From assembly GCA_965116945.1 (NCBI GenBank), contig OZ220734.1:620001-684000 (forward strand): a DNA stretch of 64,000 nt. The letters run 5' to 3'. The notes beneath the pieces are model-generated. The model did not search any database. It was not told where the DNA came from and was given only the letters and a program-made list of their open reading frames with translations. Position numbers and translations under genes: made by a program. Origin of the DNA: Plut-88900 sp965116945. GTDB lineage: Bacteria > Chloroflexota > Dehalococcoidia > Plut-88900. How positions within the stretch are numbered: position 1 is the first letter of the stretch; every line of letters starts with the position of its first letter. Shown here in pieces: positions 36,893 through 45,632 of this stretch.

Positions 36893-37636
36893 GTGCGACC
36901 CCTCAGCTACTCCCAGATATCAGCATATCAGACCTGTCCCCTATTCTACAGGTTCCAGTACATCGACAAGCTGCCCACCAAGCCCCGCTTCTATTTCAGT
37001 TTCGGGAATACGCTGCACCGGTGCGCGCAGTACTTCTTCAAGAGGGGGCAAGGGCCACCGACCCTGGAAGAACTCCTGGAATTCTACGATCGGGCGTGGA
37101 GCTCGGCGGGGTACTTCAGCAGGAAAAAAGAGGCCGCGGACAAGCAGACGGGCAGGGAGATCTTGACCCGGTTCTGGGAGCTCAACTCCCGGGACTACCG
37201 GATGCCGCTGGCGACGGAGAAGTGGTTCACGGTGGATGTCGGGGGCGTGCCGTTCAGGGGTTACATAGACCGGGTGGACATATCGCCGACCGGCGGGCTG
37301 AACATCCTGGACTACAAGAGCGGCAAGCGGGACATCACGACAAGCGAGGTGGAAGAGAGCCTGCAGCTGAGCATGTACCAGATAGGGGCGCAGGGGACGT
37401 GGCTCCTGCCGGTGGAGAAGCTGTCGCTGTATCACCTGCGGTCGAACACAAACGTGGAGGTCGGGGCCCGGGATGAGTCGACGCTGAGGGAGGCGGAGGA
37501 GACTGTAACATCGGTCTCTCAAGCGATAGCGAATGAAGAGTTCGATCCCCGGCTGAACCCGTCCTGCCCGTGCGAATTTTCGGAGATGTGCCCGCTGTTC
37601 AATCCTTCGGCTGATCCGTCGGCTCCAAAGTCCTGA
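36893..37636 (+). CDS. RecB/Cas4-like PD-(D/E)XK nuclease
   Basis: 247 residues from GTG at 36893; a TTG at 36857 would give 12 more residues but falls close to the divergent gene. LSYSQISAYQTCPLFYRFQYID, GYIDRVDIS and NILDYKSGK are the PDDEXK_1 active-site elements (D and E/K). The first Cys (TCP) and a C-terminal CPCEFSEMCPLF provide four Cys, the arrangement that holds a [4Fe-4S] cluster in Cas4, AddB and Dna2. There is no CRISPR array or cas gene in the window, so it is more likely a repair nuclease. It overlaps the next, convergent, gene by 38 bases. Confidence 0.85.
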   Translation: MRPLSYSQISAYQTCPLFYRFQYIDKLPTKPRFYFSFGNTLHRCAQYFFKRGQGPPTLEELLEFYDRAWSSAGYFSRKKEAADKQTGREILTRFWELNSRDYRMPLATEKWFTVDVGGVPFRGYIDRVDISPTGGLNILDYKSGKRDITTSEVEESLQLSMYQIGAQGTWLLPVEKLSLYHLRSNTNVEVGARDESTLREAEETVTSVSQAIANEEFDPRLNPSCPCEFSEMCPLFNPSADPSAPKS

Positions 37637-38189
37637 CCTTTTCACCTTTGAAGAGAGTCTGGGCGGCCAGGACCAGGGCCCCGATCTCGACGGGCAAGAC
37701 GGATAGGGCGTCATCAAACACCTTTTTCGTGTGGCGGAGGTAGAGGGAAGGTTCGTGGAAGAGGAGGTTGCCATCTAACAGTGCCACCTCTTTAGCGGTC
37801 CCGACTCCGGGGATCGCGTTTAGCAACTGGGCGAGCAGATTTTTCCTGATATCTCCCGTTCCGTCTTTGCCGAGGCCGCCAAGGGCCGAAGCCATTGCAC
37901 CCATTGCCGAAAAGGTGGCGCCGTTCATGCCCTGAGCATCGACGGCCTTCCCCAGGGGAGTCTGCTTCAAGAGGCTGGCGGCAAGTTTAGGGCCGAGTAG
38001 CGAGGCGATACCGCCTCCCAGCCCGGATGCGCCCGCGGACTTGGCAAGGGAATCGGCCCAGCGTCGGGCGGAGGGGCCGGAGAGGACGCCGACGTTTTCG
38101 GAAACGGCCATCTCGGCGACCTGCACGAAGGCCATGGCCAGGAGCCGCCTTTGCAGGCCTTTGCCTATGAGGAGTCGGGGGAGGAACAT
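37599..38189 (-). CDS. Hypothetical protein, alanine/glycine/leucine rich
   Basis: 196 residues with no recognisable domain. The middle is small-residue rich (SAGASGLGGGIASLLGPKLA and GAMASALGGLGK), with amphipathic hydrophobic stretches that could insert into or lie on a membrane. It begins 1 base after the GNAT stop on the same strand, so it is translated with that gene, and its end overlaps the convergent nuclease gene. I cannot assign a function. Confidence 0.55.
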   Translation of the reverse strand: MFLPRLLIGKGLQRRLLAMAFVQVAEMAVSENVGVLSGPSARRWADSLAKSAGASGLGGGIASLLGPKLAASLLKQTPLGKAVDAQGMNGATFSAMGAMASALGGLGKDGTGDIRKNLLAQLLNAIPGVGTAKEVALLDGNLLFHEPSLYLRHTKKVFDDALSVLPVEIGALVLAAQTLFKGEKVRTLEPTDQPKD

Positions 38190-38190
38190 A

Positions 38191-38820
38191 TCAAGCGCCT
38201 ACCAGGGGCTTTTCCATCCGGTGCACCGCTTCCGACTTGGCAGCCAATCTGACCAGGAACCCCTTTTCGGTACGGGTAATCCTGTACCCCAGCCGCTCGT
38301 AGAGGCGTATGGCGCCCGTGTTCTCGCAAATCACGTCGAGTGTCATCTTCCGCATGCCCAAAGATCGGGCCTGCTCCTCAGCTTTCATCATGAGTGCACT
38401 GCCAATGCCCATGCCCCGGGAGGCGGGGTCTACGGCTATGGTTTCCACCTTGAACTCGTCAGCTTTAACCGAGTCTTCCAATGACAGCAGACCCAGGTTG
38501 AACAGCACCCGCATGGTCTTCAAGGGGTCGAATGTGGTCAAGAGGGGGCGGATGCCCAGATTATAGAACGTCCGGTTCTTCGTCTTGACCGCCAGAATCC
38601 CCGAAAGCCGACCATCGACTATTCCCGTAATACAGCTGCCCCTGTCCACGGAGTCCCGAAAGAGCCGGACCAGGTCTTCTGCGCTCCTGAAGCCGATGCG
38701 GAACTTCTTAGCGAAGGCTTTATAAGTGACCCTGAGTGCATCGTCAACGTGCTCCTTAGCCAGCCCGTCGACGATTTCAACTTCGCGGGCCATCATCAGT
38801 GCCTGATTCCCTGCCGACAT
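38191..38820 (-). CDS. GNAT-family N-acetyltransferase
   Basis: 209 residues from ATG at 38820. Acetyl-CoA-binding motif A is plain: FKVETIAVDPASRGMGIGSALM, with R/QxxGxG/A as RGMGIG, followed by AEEQARSLGMRKMTLDVICEN and AIRLYERLGYRI (motif B). The N-terminal part (DALRVTYKAFAKKFRIGF) resembles that of GNATs with unknown amines. The open frame extends left through the M20 gene end; the start at 38820 lies 7 bases after that stop. Substrate unknown. Confidence 0.88.
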   Translation of the reverse strand: MSAGNQALMMAREVEIVDGLAKEHVDDALRVTYKAFAKKFRIGFRSAEDLVRLFRDSVDRGSCITGIVDGRLSGILAVKTKNRTFYNLGIRPLLTTFDPLKTMRVLFNLGLLSLEDSVKADEFKVETIAVDPASRGMGIGSALMMKAEEQARSLGMRKMTLDVICENTGAIRLYERLGYRITRTEKGFLVRLAAKSEAVHRMEKPLVGA

Positions 38821-38827
38821 ACACAGT

Positions 38828-40054
38828 CTAGGAGCAGATGGACTCGGCGGTGAGGGCGAGGACCCGGCTGCAGAGCTCCATCTCGTCGATGTCAGAGTAG
38901 TCGACGCCGTAGGAGCCGCCGGAGGGGCCGTAGATGGGAGCGGGAATGCCTGCGAGCCATAGGTGGGAGTCGTCATCGCCATACCTGGCAGATAGGGCCG
39001 ACTCCGGCGGCCCGACCTGCCTGACCTCCTTGCCCGTGACCCGGCGGTAGCTCTCGGAGACGACCTTGACTATCTCCTCGTCCTCATCCATGTCCATGGG
39101 CGGGTGGTCCAGGATCCAGGTATTGAACCTCCGCTCGATGGGATGGACAAGCTCGTATTCAAAGTCGGGGTCTTCGGCCTTGAGCGTGTTCAGGGTGGCC
39201 TCGAAGTCGGCGCGGAGGGTGTCGGCGGTCATGCCGGGGACGGTGCTGACGGCTATGAAGGCGGTGCAGAGGTCGGCGTTGCGGCTGACGGAGCGCATGT
39301 CGTAGGACTCGCCGCGGCCGCCGATGATGGACCCGATCTTGAGCCAGGGCAGGCCTTCGATGACCCAGGGGTCATGGGTTAGTTTAGTGGCGTAGATGGC
39401 CTCAATGGCCTTCATCATCTTGGGGATGGCGTCGACGCCGTGGACATCGGCGCCGTCGGGGTGCCGGCCTTTGACGTGGAGGGAGAACTTGCTCATGCCG
39501 CCGTGCTTGGTGCACACCTGGTGAGCGCCGTAGGGTTCTGTGACGACGGCAACGTCAGTCTTGTAGCCGTTTTCAATGGCGTGGAGCGTGCCCAGACCAC
39601 CCTGGAGTTCGGCGAGGACGCAGGCGACAACGACGTCGCCTTTCAGCTTGACACCGGACTTGATGATGGCGTCGGCGGCGTGGATCATGGAGGCGACGCC
39701 ACTCTTCATGTTCCTGATGCCTGCGCCGTAGAGGCGGTTGCCTTCGACCCAGGGGTCGTAAGGGTTGCGGGTCCAGCCTGCGGCGATGGGGTTGCTGTCG
39801 AGGTGGCCGTTGAGCATGATGCTGCGCCCACCGCCCGATCCCTTAACCACGCCTATGGCCTGGTACCAGCCGGGCTCTACCTCCTGAAGCTCCACCTCAA
39901 GGCCGCGGGACTTCATGTACTCGGCGGTCCAGCGGGCAGCGGGGGTCTCTTCGCCTATTTTGCTGGGTATGCGGATGAGGTCTTTCCCCAGTTCCACAAG
40001 CTCGTCTCGGTTGATCTCGCTGAGGATGGGGTGGGCTGAAATATTTTCAGGCAT
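38828..40054 (-). CDS. M20-fold protein with altered metal ligands
   Basis: 408 residues from ATG at 40054, 2 bases after the CaiB gene stop. The M20/M25/M40 peptidase fold is present: IMLNGHLDSNP keeps the first His-x-Asp pair. The usual bridging Asp of ADMKGG is Asn (IRNMKSG), the Glu-Glu pair of EExGG is Glu-Leu (AELQGG), VVTEPYG keeps one acidic residue, and the C-terminal His of GPG..xxHxPDE is not found (GPSGGSYGVDYSDIDEM). A two-metal peptidase centre is therefore unlikely. It might bind one metal, or act on a different bond, as in some allantoate or carnosine-like relatives. Co-transcribed with a CoA-transferase and MazG. Confidence 0.75.
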   Translation of the reverse strand: MPENISAHPILSEINRDELVELGKDLIRIPSKIGEETPAARWTAEYMKSRGLEVELQEVEPGWYQAIGVVKGSGGGRSIMLNGHLDSNPIAAGWTRNPYDPWVEGNRLYGAGIRNMKSGVASMIHAADAIIKSGVKLKGDVVVACVLAELQGGLGTLHAIENGYKTDVAVVTEPYGAHQVCTKHGGMSKFSLHVKGRHPDGADVHGVDAIPKMMKAIEAIYATKLTHDPWVIEGLPWLKIGSIIGGRGESYDMRSVSRNADLCTAFIAVSTVPGMTADTLRADFEATLNTLKAEDPDFEYELVHPIERRFNTWILDHPPMDMDEDEEIVKVVSESYRRVTGKEVRQVGPPESALSARYGDDDSHLWLAGIPAPIYGPSGGSYGVDYSDIDEMELCSRVLALTAESICS

Positions 40055-40056
40055 GG

Positions 40057-41280
40057 CTATATGGCCCCCTCTTTCTGCAGGGCGTCTACCTCTTCGGTAG
40101 AGTAGTCGAGGAGGCCGGTAAGAATCTCGCTGTTGTGCTGGCCGAGGGTGGGGGCGGGGGCAAAAGCCTCGGCCTCGGTTTCGGACATCTTGATGGGGTT
40201 GCCGGCGGCCTTGTACCGGCCGCTTACGGGGTGCTGCTGCTCGACGACCATTTTGCGGTGGATTATCTGAGGGTTGGATAGGGCCTCGGCGAAGTTGTTG
40301 ACCTTGGCTGCCGGGACCTGGCCCTCGGAGAGCTCTTTGAGCCACTGTTCGACGGATTTCATGGAGAAGGCTCGCTGGATAATCTCCTCCAGCTCAGCCT
40401 TGTGCTCGTGGCGGAGGTTGGGGGAGGCGAATCGGGGGTCGGAGGGGAGGTCGGCGAAGCCGTCCATGCGGGAGATAATGTCGGCCAGGTTTTCGTAGAA
40501 CTTCTGGGTCGGGCAGCTAATCTGAACGTAGGCGCCATCACTGGTGCCGAAAGCGCCGATGGGGACGTTGGTCTCGTGGCTGTTGCCCACGGGATTCGGG
40601 AGGTTGCCGGAGACCAGGAACAGCTGTCCGACATGGGCCTGCAGGGCGATCTGAACGTCCAAGAGGCTGATGCTTATCTCCTGTCCGACACCTTTCTGCT
40701 CTCGAGAGTAGAGGGCGGCGAGAATGCCCTGGACAGCGTAGAGGCCGCCGCCAACGTCGCCCATGGGGTAGCCCATGAGGGCGGGAGGCCCGCCTTTGAA
40801 CCCTGTCACGCTCATAGCGCCGCCCATGGCCTGGATCATGCCATCGAAGGCGGGGCCGTCTCTCAACGGTCCGGAGGTGCCGAAACCCGAAATTGAGCAA
40901 TAAATGATTCGGGGGTTTATCTCTTTCAGGGCCTCGTAGCCGAAGCCGAGCCGGTCCAGGACACCGGGCCTGAAGTTTTCATAGACCACGTCGGAGACCT
41001 TGACCAACTTGCGAAAGACTTCCTTGCCCTTGTCGCTCTTCAGGTTGAGGGTGAGGCCCTTCTTGTTGCGGTTCATGCCGAGGAAGTAGGCGCTTTCACC
41101 TTCCAGATAGTAGGGAGGGAAGCGTCGGCTGGAATCACCGACTGCTGGTTGTTCTATTTTCAGGACCTCGGCGCCCAGGTCTCCCAGGATCCGGGAGCCG
41201 AATGGACCCGCCAAGGCCTGGCTCATATCCAGCACCCTGACCCCGGCGAGGGGAAGGCTGCTGCTGCCGTTGTTACCCAT
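40057..41280 (-). CDS. Family III CoA-transferase (CaiB/BaiF)
   Basis: 407 residues from ATG at 41280, a start that overlaps the mazG stop by 8 bases. GVRVLDMSQALAGPFGSRILGDLGAEVLKIE is the diagnostic opening. GPAFDGMIQAMGG contains the catalytic Asp that forms the acyl-aspartyl intermediate, and YENFRPGVLDRLGFGY matches the CoA-binding loop. The enzyme moves CoA between carboxylic acids such as oxalate, carnitine, bile acids or methylsuccinate; which one cannot be told. It is the second CoA-transferase class in this window besides five family I genes. Confidence 0.9.
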   Translation of the reverse strand: MGNNGSSSLPLAGVRVLDMSQALAGPFGSRILGDLGAEVLKIEQPAVGDSSRRFPPYYLEGESAYFLGMNRNKKGLTLNLKSDKGKEVFRKLVKVSDVVYENFRPGVLDRLGFGYEALKEINPRIIYCSISGFGTSGPLRDGPAFDGMIQAMGGAMSVTGFKGGPPALMGYPMGDVGGGLYAVQGILAALYSREQKGVGQEISISLLDVQIALQAHVGQLFLVSGNLPNPVGNSHETNVPIGAFGTSDGAYVQISCPTQKFYENLADIISRMDGFADLPSDPRFASPNLRHEHKAELEEIIQRAFSMKSVEQWLKELSEGQVPAAKVNNFAEALSNPQIIHRKMVVEQQHPVSGRYKAAGNPIKMSETEAEAFAPAPTLGQHNSEILTGLLDYSTEEVDALQKEGAI

Positions 41281-42070
41281 AGGCTTTTTCCTCCAGGGCC
41301 AGTTTGCCCTTGGCCTCCTGCCAAAGCGCTTCAAGCTCCGCGAATCCCATCTCGGCCAAGTCGAGGCTGCGCTCGAGGCAGAGCTCCTCCATGCGGGTGA
41401 AGCGTCTAATGAATTTCCGGTTCGACTTTCGGAGGGCCGCTTCCATGTCGAGGTCGAGCTTGCGACCCACGTTTACGAGGGTAGACAGGACATCGCCAAG
41501 TTCTTCTTCAAGTTCCTCGGGGGTGGATGCTTCACGCAGTTCGGCGATCTCCTCATCCAGTTTTTCCATTGCGCCATCTACGTCGTCCCAGTCGAAGCCC
41601 GCGTTGGCGGCACGGCGGTGGATGGACTGGCTGTGGGCGAGGGCGGGAAGGGCGCTGGGGACTCCGTCGAGGACGGACTTGCGACCCTTCTCCTTGCGTT
41701 TACGAACCTCCCAGCGGGCTTCGATGTCCTCGGCGGTAGCTGCGTCGTCGTCACCGAAGACGTGGGGGTGTCGGCTGACCAGTTTGTCGGAGAGGACGGA
41801 TATCACGTCGTCCACGCTGAACAGGCCCTTGTCCTCGGCAATGCTGGAATGAAGCATGACCTGGAGAAGGATATCGCCCAGCTCCTCTTTGATTTTGGCG
41901 GGGTCGTCTTCATCGAAGGCTTCGAGGGCCTCGTAGCATTCCTCTACGAGGTGCTTGCCGAGGGTCTGGTGGGTCTGCTTGCGGTCCCAGGGACAGCCGC
42001 CCGGGGCGCGCAGGGTCGCGACAATCTGAGTAAGGGCGTCGAAGTTGGAATGATCTTGATTAAGGGGCAT
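41273..42070 (-). CDS. mazG: Nucleoside triphosphate pyrophosphohydrolase MazG
   Basis: 265 residues from ATG at 42070 with a strong GGAGGAG site. Two MazG domains in tandem as in E. coli: GGCPWDRKQTHQTL then EECYEALEAFDEDD...EELGDILLQV (EExxE..ExxD motif) and, after a linker, DEEIAELREA...EELGDVLSTL. It hydrolyses nucleoside triphosphates to monophosphates and PPi, clearing abnormal nucleotides and lowering (p)ppGpp signals. It is the first gene of an operon with a CoA-transferase, an M20-like protein and a GNAT. Confidence 0.92.
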   Translation of the reverse strand: MPLNQDHSNFDALTQIVATLRAPGGCPWDRKQTHQTLGKHLVEECYEALEAFDEDDPAKIKEELGDILLQVMLHSSIAEDKGLFSVDDVISVLSDKLVSRHPHVFGDDDAATAEDIEARWEVRKRKEKGRKSVLDGVPSALPALAHSQSIHRRAANAGFDWDDVDGAMEKLDEEIAELREASTPEELEEELGDVLSTLVNVGRKLDLDMEAALRKSNRKFIRRFTRMEELCLERSLDLAEMGFAELEALWQEAKGKLALEEKAYG

Positions 42071-42163
42071 GGGGCTCCTCCCCCGCCTAGAGGGGCCGGT
42101 GCGATTATACCGGCCAGCCCGACTCCTTGACAACAAAATCAGCCGGTACCTACCATCCACGTA

Positions 42164-42895
42164 ATGACGCCCGACACTGCCGCCCTTCGCCTCACCCTGC
42201 GTGTAGCAGCCGCCCTGGCAATTGTCGCCATTCCCATTCTGTTGGTGACCAGCAGTCTGCGCTTTGCCATCAACGCCGGGGGGCTGTACGAGTACGGATT
42301 TGACAGGTACGACATCAGCCTGAGGACGGGGATCGAGAGGGAGGAGCTTTCGAGGCTCGGGGGGGAGATACGGGACTATTTCAACGACGACGCCGAGCTA
42401 ATCGACATAGACGCCGTCATCTACGGAGAGCTCGTACCCCTGTTCACCGAACGGGAGATCATCCACATGAAGGACGTGAAGGGGCTGATCCAGGGCGTCT
42501 ACATGTTCCAGTGGATTACGCTGGGCTACTTGTTGGCGGCGGTGGCGGCCTATGCCTGGCTGAGGCGCAAAGAGTCGACAGGAGGAATCCTGAGGGTGGG
42601 GTTCTGGGGTGGGGTGGCTGCGCTGCTGATCATTGGGGTGTTGGGAGTTGGGTCGGTAGTCGGGTTTGAGTCGCTGTTCCTGGCCTTTCACCAGCTGAGC
42701 TTCGCCAACGATTTCTGGAGGCTGAACCCTCGTATCCACAACCTGATCGCCATGTTCCCGGAGCCCTTCTTCCGGGACGCGACGCTATTTGTGGCGCTGA
42801 TGGCGATAGGGCAAGCGTTGCTGCTGGTAAGCGTGGGGCTGGGGTGGCGGGTGAGCCGTCGGGTGGGGATGGAGAGGGAAAGTCGGGCCTGCTAG
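42164..42895 (+). CDS. TIGR01906/Lit-family membrane protein (DUF1461)
   Basis: 243 residues. Four predicted membrane helices, at about residues 9-30 (TLRVAAALAIVAIPILLVTS), 108-128 (FQWITLGYLLAAVAAYAWL), 142-160 (VAALLIIGVLGVGSVVGFE) and 203-225 (FVALMAIGQALLLVSVGLG). FHQLSFANDFWRLNPRIHNLI and AMFPEPFFRDAT are family-defining. The family includes Lit, the lipoprotein intramolecular transacylase of Gram-positives. In a Chloroflexota-type cell, which lacks LPS, a role in lipoprotein acyl remodelling is possible but inferred. Divergent from mazG. Confidence 0.8.
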   Translation: MTPDTAALRLTLRVAAALAIVAIPILLVTSSLRFAINAGGLYEYGFDRYDISLRTGIEREELSRLGGEIRDYFNDDAELIDIDAVIYGELVPLFTEREIIHMKDVKGLIQGVYMFQWITLGYLLAAVAAYAWLRRKESTGGILRVGFWGGVAALLIIGVLGVGSVVGFESLFLAFHQLSFANDFWRLNPRIHNLIAMFPEPFFRDATLFVALMAIGQALLLVSVGLGWRVSRRVGMERESRAC

Positions 42896-43128
42896 TGGGC
42901 GCAGCCGCATCCGGCAGGGCCACAGCCGCCACAACCCACACCTGCCCCGGCCATGGGCAGCGCTGCTCCCTCGTCGCCGGTAGAGGAGAAGGAGGCGAAT
43001 ACGGACAGGACTCTCTGGGCGCCGTTGTTGCAGGCGCGGCAGACGGCCGGTTCATCGGCTTCACTCATGGGCCGGAGCATGTCGAACTGGTGGCCGCAGT
43101 CAGAGCAGCGGTATTCGTAGAGGGGCAT
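42892..43128 (-). CDS. FmdB-family zinc-ribbon protein
   Basis: 78 residues. MPLYEYRCSDCGHQFDMLRPM and AVCRACNNG give the CxxC..CxxC zinc ribbon of FmdB regulatory-like proteins. The C-terminal tail is unusually Cys/Gly-rich (GVGCGGCGPAGCGCAH) and could bind another metal. Family members are named after a putative regulator of formamidase, but their true role is unknown. Its end overlaps the convergent membrane-protein gene by 4 bases. Confidence 0.85.
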   Translation of the reverse strand: MPLYEYRCSDCGHQFDMLRPMSEADEPAVCRACNNGAQRVLSVFASFSSTGDEGAALPMAGAGVGCGGCGPAGCGCAH

Positions 43129-43194
43129 AACGGGGGAATACTAGTCAGCAGGTCGAGATTCTGTCAAGATTACCGTCCGGAGAGTAGCTAACAC

Positions 43195-43629
43195 ATGCAG
43201 AAGTCGACCAAAACCCCCTGGATGCCCGCCGACGAATATGGTCGGAGTCTTCCTCCGCTTTCACTCAATTTACTGGTGCGCAGACCGGCTCGCTCGGTGG
43301 AGTTTTACGAGAACGTGCTCCAAGCGGAAATCGTGTACTGGGACGAGGACTTTGTGGCGCTCAAGATCGGCGGGGTGGACTTCATGCTGCATGCCGACCA
43401 CACATACGAAGAACACCCGTGGGTCGACCCCCTGGCCTCGGGGGTGATGAGGGGGGTGGGCGCTGAGCTGAGGGCGCTGGGCCTGGACCCGGACGAGGTC
43501 GAGGCTCGGGCGCGGGGGGCACGGGCGACCATTGTGGAGGAGGCAAAGGACAAGCCCCACGGGTGGCGGGAGACGATGATTGCGGACCCGGACGGATACG
43601 TGTGGGCCGTCGGGGTGAGGATCCCTTAG
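43195..43629 (+). CDS. VOC (glyoxalase/dioxygenase) superfamily protein
   Basis: 144 residues. LSLNLLVRRPARSVEFYENVLQ is the first VOC strand-helix; GGVDFMLHADHTYEEHPW has the metal-binding-type His pair; ETMIADPDGYVWAVGV is the terminal strand with Asp-Pro-Asp-Gly. The protein therefore has a full single VOC module that dimerises. Substrate unknown; it precedes an alpha/beta hydrolase gene by 18 bases, and the two are probably co-transcribed. Confidence 0.82.
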   Translation: MQKSTKTPWMPADEYGRSLPPLSLNLLVRRPARSVEFYENVLQAEIVYWDEDFVALKIGGVDFMLHADHTYEEHPWVDPLASGVMRGVGAELRALGLDPDEVEARARGARATIVEEAKDKPHGWRETMIADPDGYVWAVGVRIP

Positions 43630-43647
43630 TCTCGAAAGAGGATCGAC

Positions 43648-44418
43648 ATGGCGCACTCCGAAGAAAGATCACCGGATACGCCAGCCACGACATTCGTGCG
43701 TGCGGCAATAGTGTCGGCGAGACCGCACGTGCTGCTGGTCCACGGGGCGGCGAACTCCGCGTCGGCGTGGAAATTCTTTCAAAAGGCCCTGGCTCGGACG
43801 GGATGGAGCAACCATGCCATAGACCTGCGGGGGCACGGGAGGAGCGGGGGCTCGGTGGACGGGGCGACTATGGCGGACTACGTGGAGGACGTGGCGAGGG
43901 TGGCAGAAGGGCTGCCGACCAAGCCGGTGGTGATGGGGTGGAGCATGGGGGGCCTCGTGGCATTGAAGTTTGCCGCGGAGGGTCGGGCGAGGGCGTGCGT
44001 GGCGCTATCGCCAACGCCCCCAACCAGGGAGCGGAATGAAAGTGTCCGCATCCGCGGCGGAGTTTATGGCTCGGAGGTATACGGAATCAAGACCATGGAC
44101 CCGGCCAAACAGCCTGCAATGCCGGACCTGGACGAGGAGGAGCGGGGGGTGGCCCTGGGGTCGCTGTCGCAGGAGTCCCGTACTGCGAGGGACGAGCGGA
44201 AGGCGGGGGTCGTCATAGAGTCGATGCCGTGCCCTTTGCTGGTAATAGCGGGAAGCGATGACCGCGTGTTCCCGAAGTCCCTTTACGAGGGGATGGGGCT
44301 GGGGGCGGAACTGCGGGAGGCGGAGGGAGCATCGCACTGGGGCCTGGTGCTGAACCGACGTGTGCTTCCGGGGCTGGCGAGGGAGGTGGGTCAGTGGCTG
44401 GATGGGGTGGTGGGGTAG
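43648..44418 (+). CDS. Alpha/beta hydrolase
   Basis: 256 residues. LLVHGAANSASAWKFF carries the oxyanion HG, AIDLRGHGRSGG the Asp/His loop, and MGWSMGGLVAL the GxSxG nucleophile Ser; the acid is probably in IAGSDDRVFP and the His in GASHWGLVL. Typical esterase/haloperoxidase-like fold with a cap of about 60 residues. Substrate unknown. Co-oriented with the VOC gene. Confidence 0.85.
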   Translation: MAHSEERSPDTPATTFVRAAIVSARPHVLLVHGAANSASAWKFFQKALARTGWSNHAIDLRGHGRSGGSVDGATMADYVEDVARVAEGLPTKPVVMGWSMGGLVALKFAAEGRARACVALSPTPPTRERNESVRIRGGVYGSEVYGIKTMDPAKQPAMPDLDEEERGVALGSLSQESRTARDERKAGVVIESMPCPLLVIAGSDDRVFPKSLYEGMGLGAELREAEGASHWGLVLNRRVLPGLAREVGQWLDGVVG

Positions 44419-44434
44419 GGAGGGGGAGGCAGTC

Positions 44435-45595
44435 CTAAACCGAGGTTTCCGCTGTAACCTCCTCCAGCAGCCCCTTGACCCGAGACAGGAACCCGACGGC
44501 TTGATGGCCGTCGAGGGCGCGGTGGTCGAAGGAGAGGCATAGGTTCATCATTGAGCGGACGGCGATGTCGTCGCCGGCGACGACCACGGGGCGCTTGACT
44601 ATGGCCTCGGTGGTCATGATGGCGGCCTGGGGAGGGTTGATCAGGGGCATGCTCAGAATCGAGCCCAGGGCCCCGGTGTTATTCACGGTGAAGGTGCCGC
44701 CCTGCACGTCAGCCGGGGTTAGCTCGTCGTCACGGGCCTTTTGTGCGAGGGCATTGGCTTCTCGGGCGAGGTCAGGGAGGGACAGGGTGTCGGCGTTGCG
44801 AAGGACAGGGACGATGAGGCCCTTCTCCCGGGCCACGGCAATACCGAGGTTTATCTCATCCTTCAACACTATCCTGTCGTCCTGCCAGGAGCAGTTCATT
44901 TCGGGAGAGGATCGAAGGGTACGGGCCACGGCCTCGAGGACGAAGGGGAGGTAGGTGAGGTTGAAGCCTTCGCGCTGCCGGAAAGCCTCCTTTCGTGCCT
45001 TCACAACTGCCACGAGCCCCGAGACATCCACCTCCATCATGGTCCAGACGTGGGGAATGTCGTGGGAGCTCTGGGTCATTCTCTGGGCGATGGCCCGGCG
45101 CACGGGGTCTACGCGGCCATCTGAAGATATGGTGGCCGGTTTGGTGACACGGGACTCGGCGGCCTGCAGGACATCGGCCTTGGTGATGCGGCCCCCGGCG
45201 CCCGTGCCCCTAATCAAAGACAGGTCTACGCCGTGCTCCTCGGCGAGTCTCTTCACCAGAGGAGAATGCCGGGCAGCGCGGCCATTGGAGCTTGGTGTGG
45301 CTGTTTCGGGGGTTGGGACTTGAGACTCTGGCACCGACTCTACGGTTGCTACTTGGGAATCGGAGTGAATTATCGCTATGGGGGTGTCGATAGTTACGGT
45401 TTCGCCCTCGGCAACCAGGAGTTCGCCCATGATGCCGGTGGCGGGCGACGGGAGTTCCAGGGTGACCTTATCGGTGACGATCTCTGCGATGGACTCGTAG
45501 CGCTCAACGGGGTCGCCGGGCTGCTTCAGCCACTTGTTGATGGTGCCTTCGACGATTGTCTCGGCGACCTCCGGCATGGTGACTGTTACGGGCAA
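44435..45595 (-). CDS. 2-oxoacid dehydrogenase E2 (dihydrolipoamide acyltransferase)
   Basis: 386 residues, TTG start with GAAGGGA upstream. The lipoyl domain (residues 1-80) has VTDKVTLELPSPATG with the lipoylated Lys; a peripheral subunit-binding domain (RHSPLVKRLAEEHGVDLSLI, about 115-150) follows; the catalytic domain ends with SFDHRALDGHQAVGFL, the HxxxDG active site. Only one lipoyl domain is present. Together with the E1 genes upstream it forms a pyruvate- or branched-chain-type complex that makes acyl-CoA. No lipoamide dehydrogenase is encoded here, so E3 must come from elsewhere. Confidence 0.9.
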   Translation of the reverse strand: MPVTVTMPEVAETIVEGTINKWLKQPGDPVERYESIAEIVTDKVTLELPSPATGIMGELLVAEGETVTIDTPIAIIHSDSQVATVESVPESQVPTPETATPSSNGRAARHSPLVKRLAEEHGVDLSLIRGTGAGGRITKADVLQAAESRVTKPATISSDGRVDPVRRAIAQRMTQSSHDIPHVWTMMEVDVSGLVAVVKARKEAFRQREGFNLTYLPFVLEAVARTLRSSPEMNCSWQDDRIVLKDEINLGIAVAREKGLIVPVLRNADTLSLPDLAREANALAQKARDDELTPADVQGGTFTVNNTGALGSILSMPLINPPQAAIMTTEAIVKRPVVVAGDDIAVRSMMNLCLSFDHRALDGHQAVGFLSRVKGLLEEVTAETSV

Positions 45596-45632
45596 GGCGG
45601 GTCCCTTCTGCTATGAAAGTCGGGGGCAGGGG

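Noticed and set aside
36893..37636. CRISPR-associated Cas4
   Set aside because: No CRISPR array, cas1 or cas2 in the window, so only the fold and not the role can be claimed.
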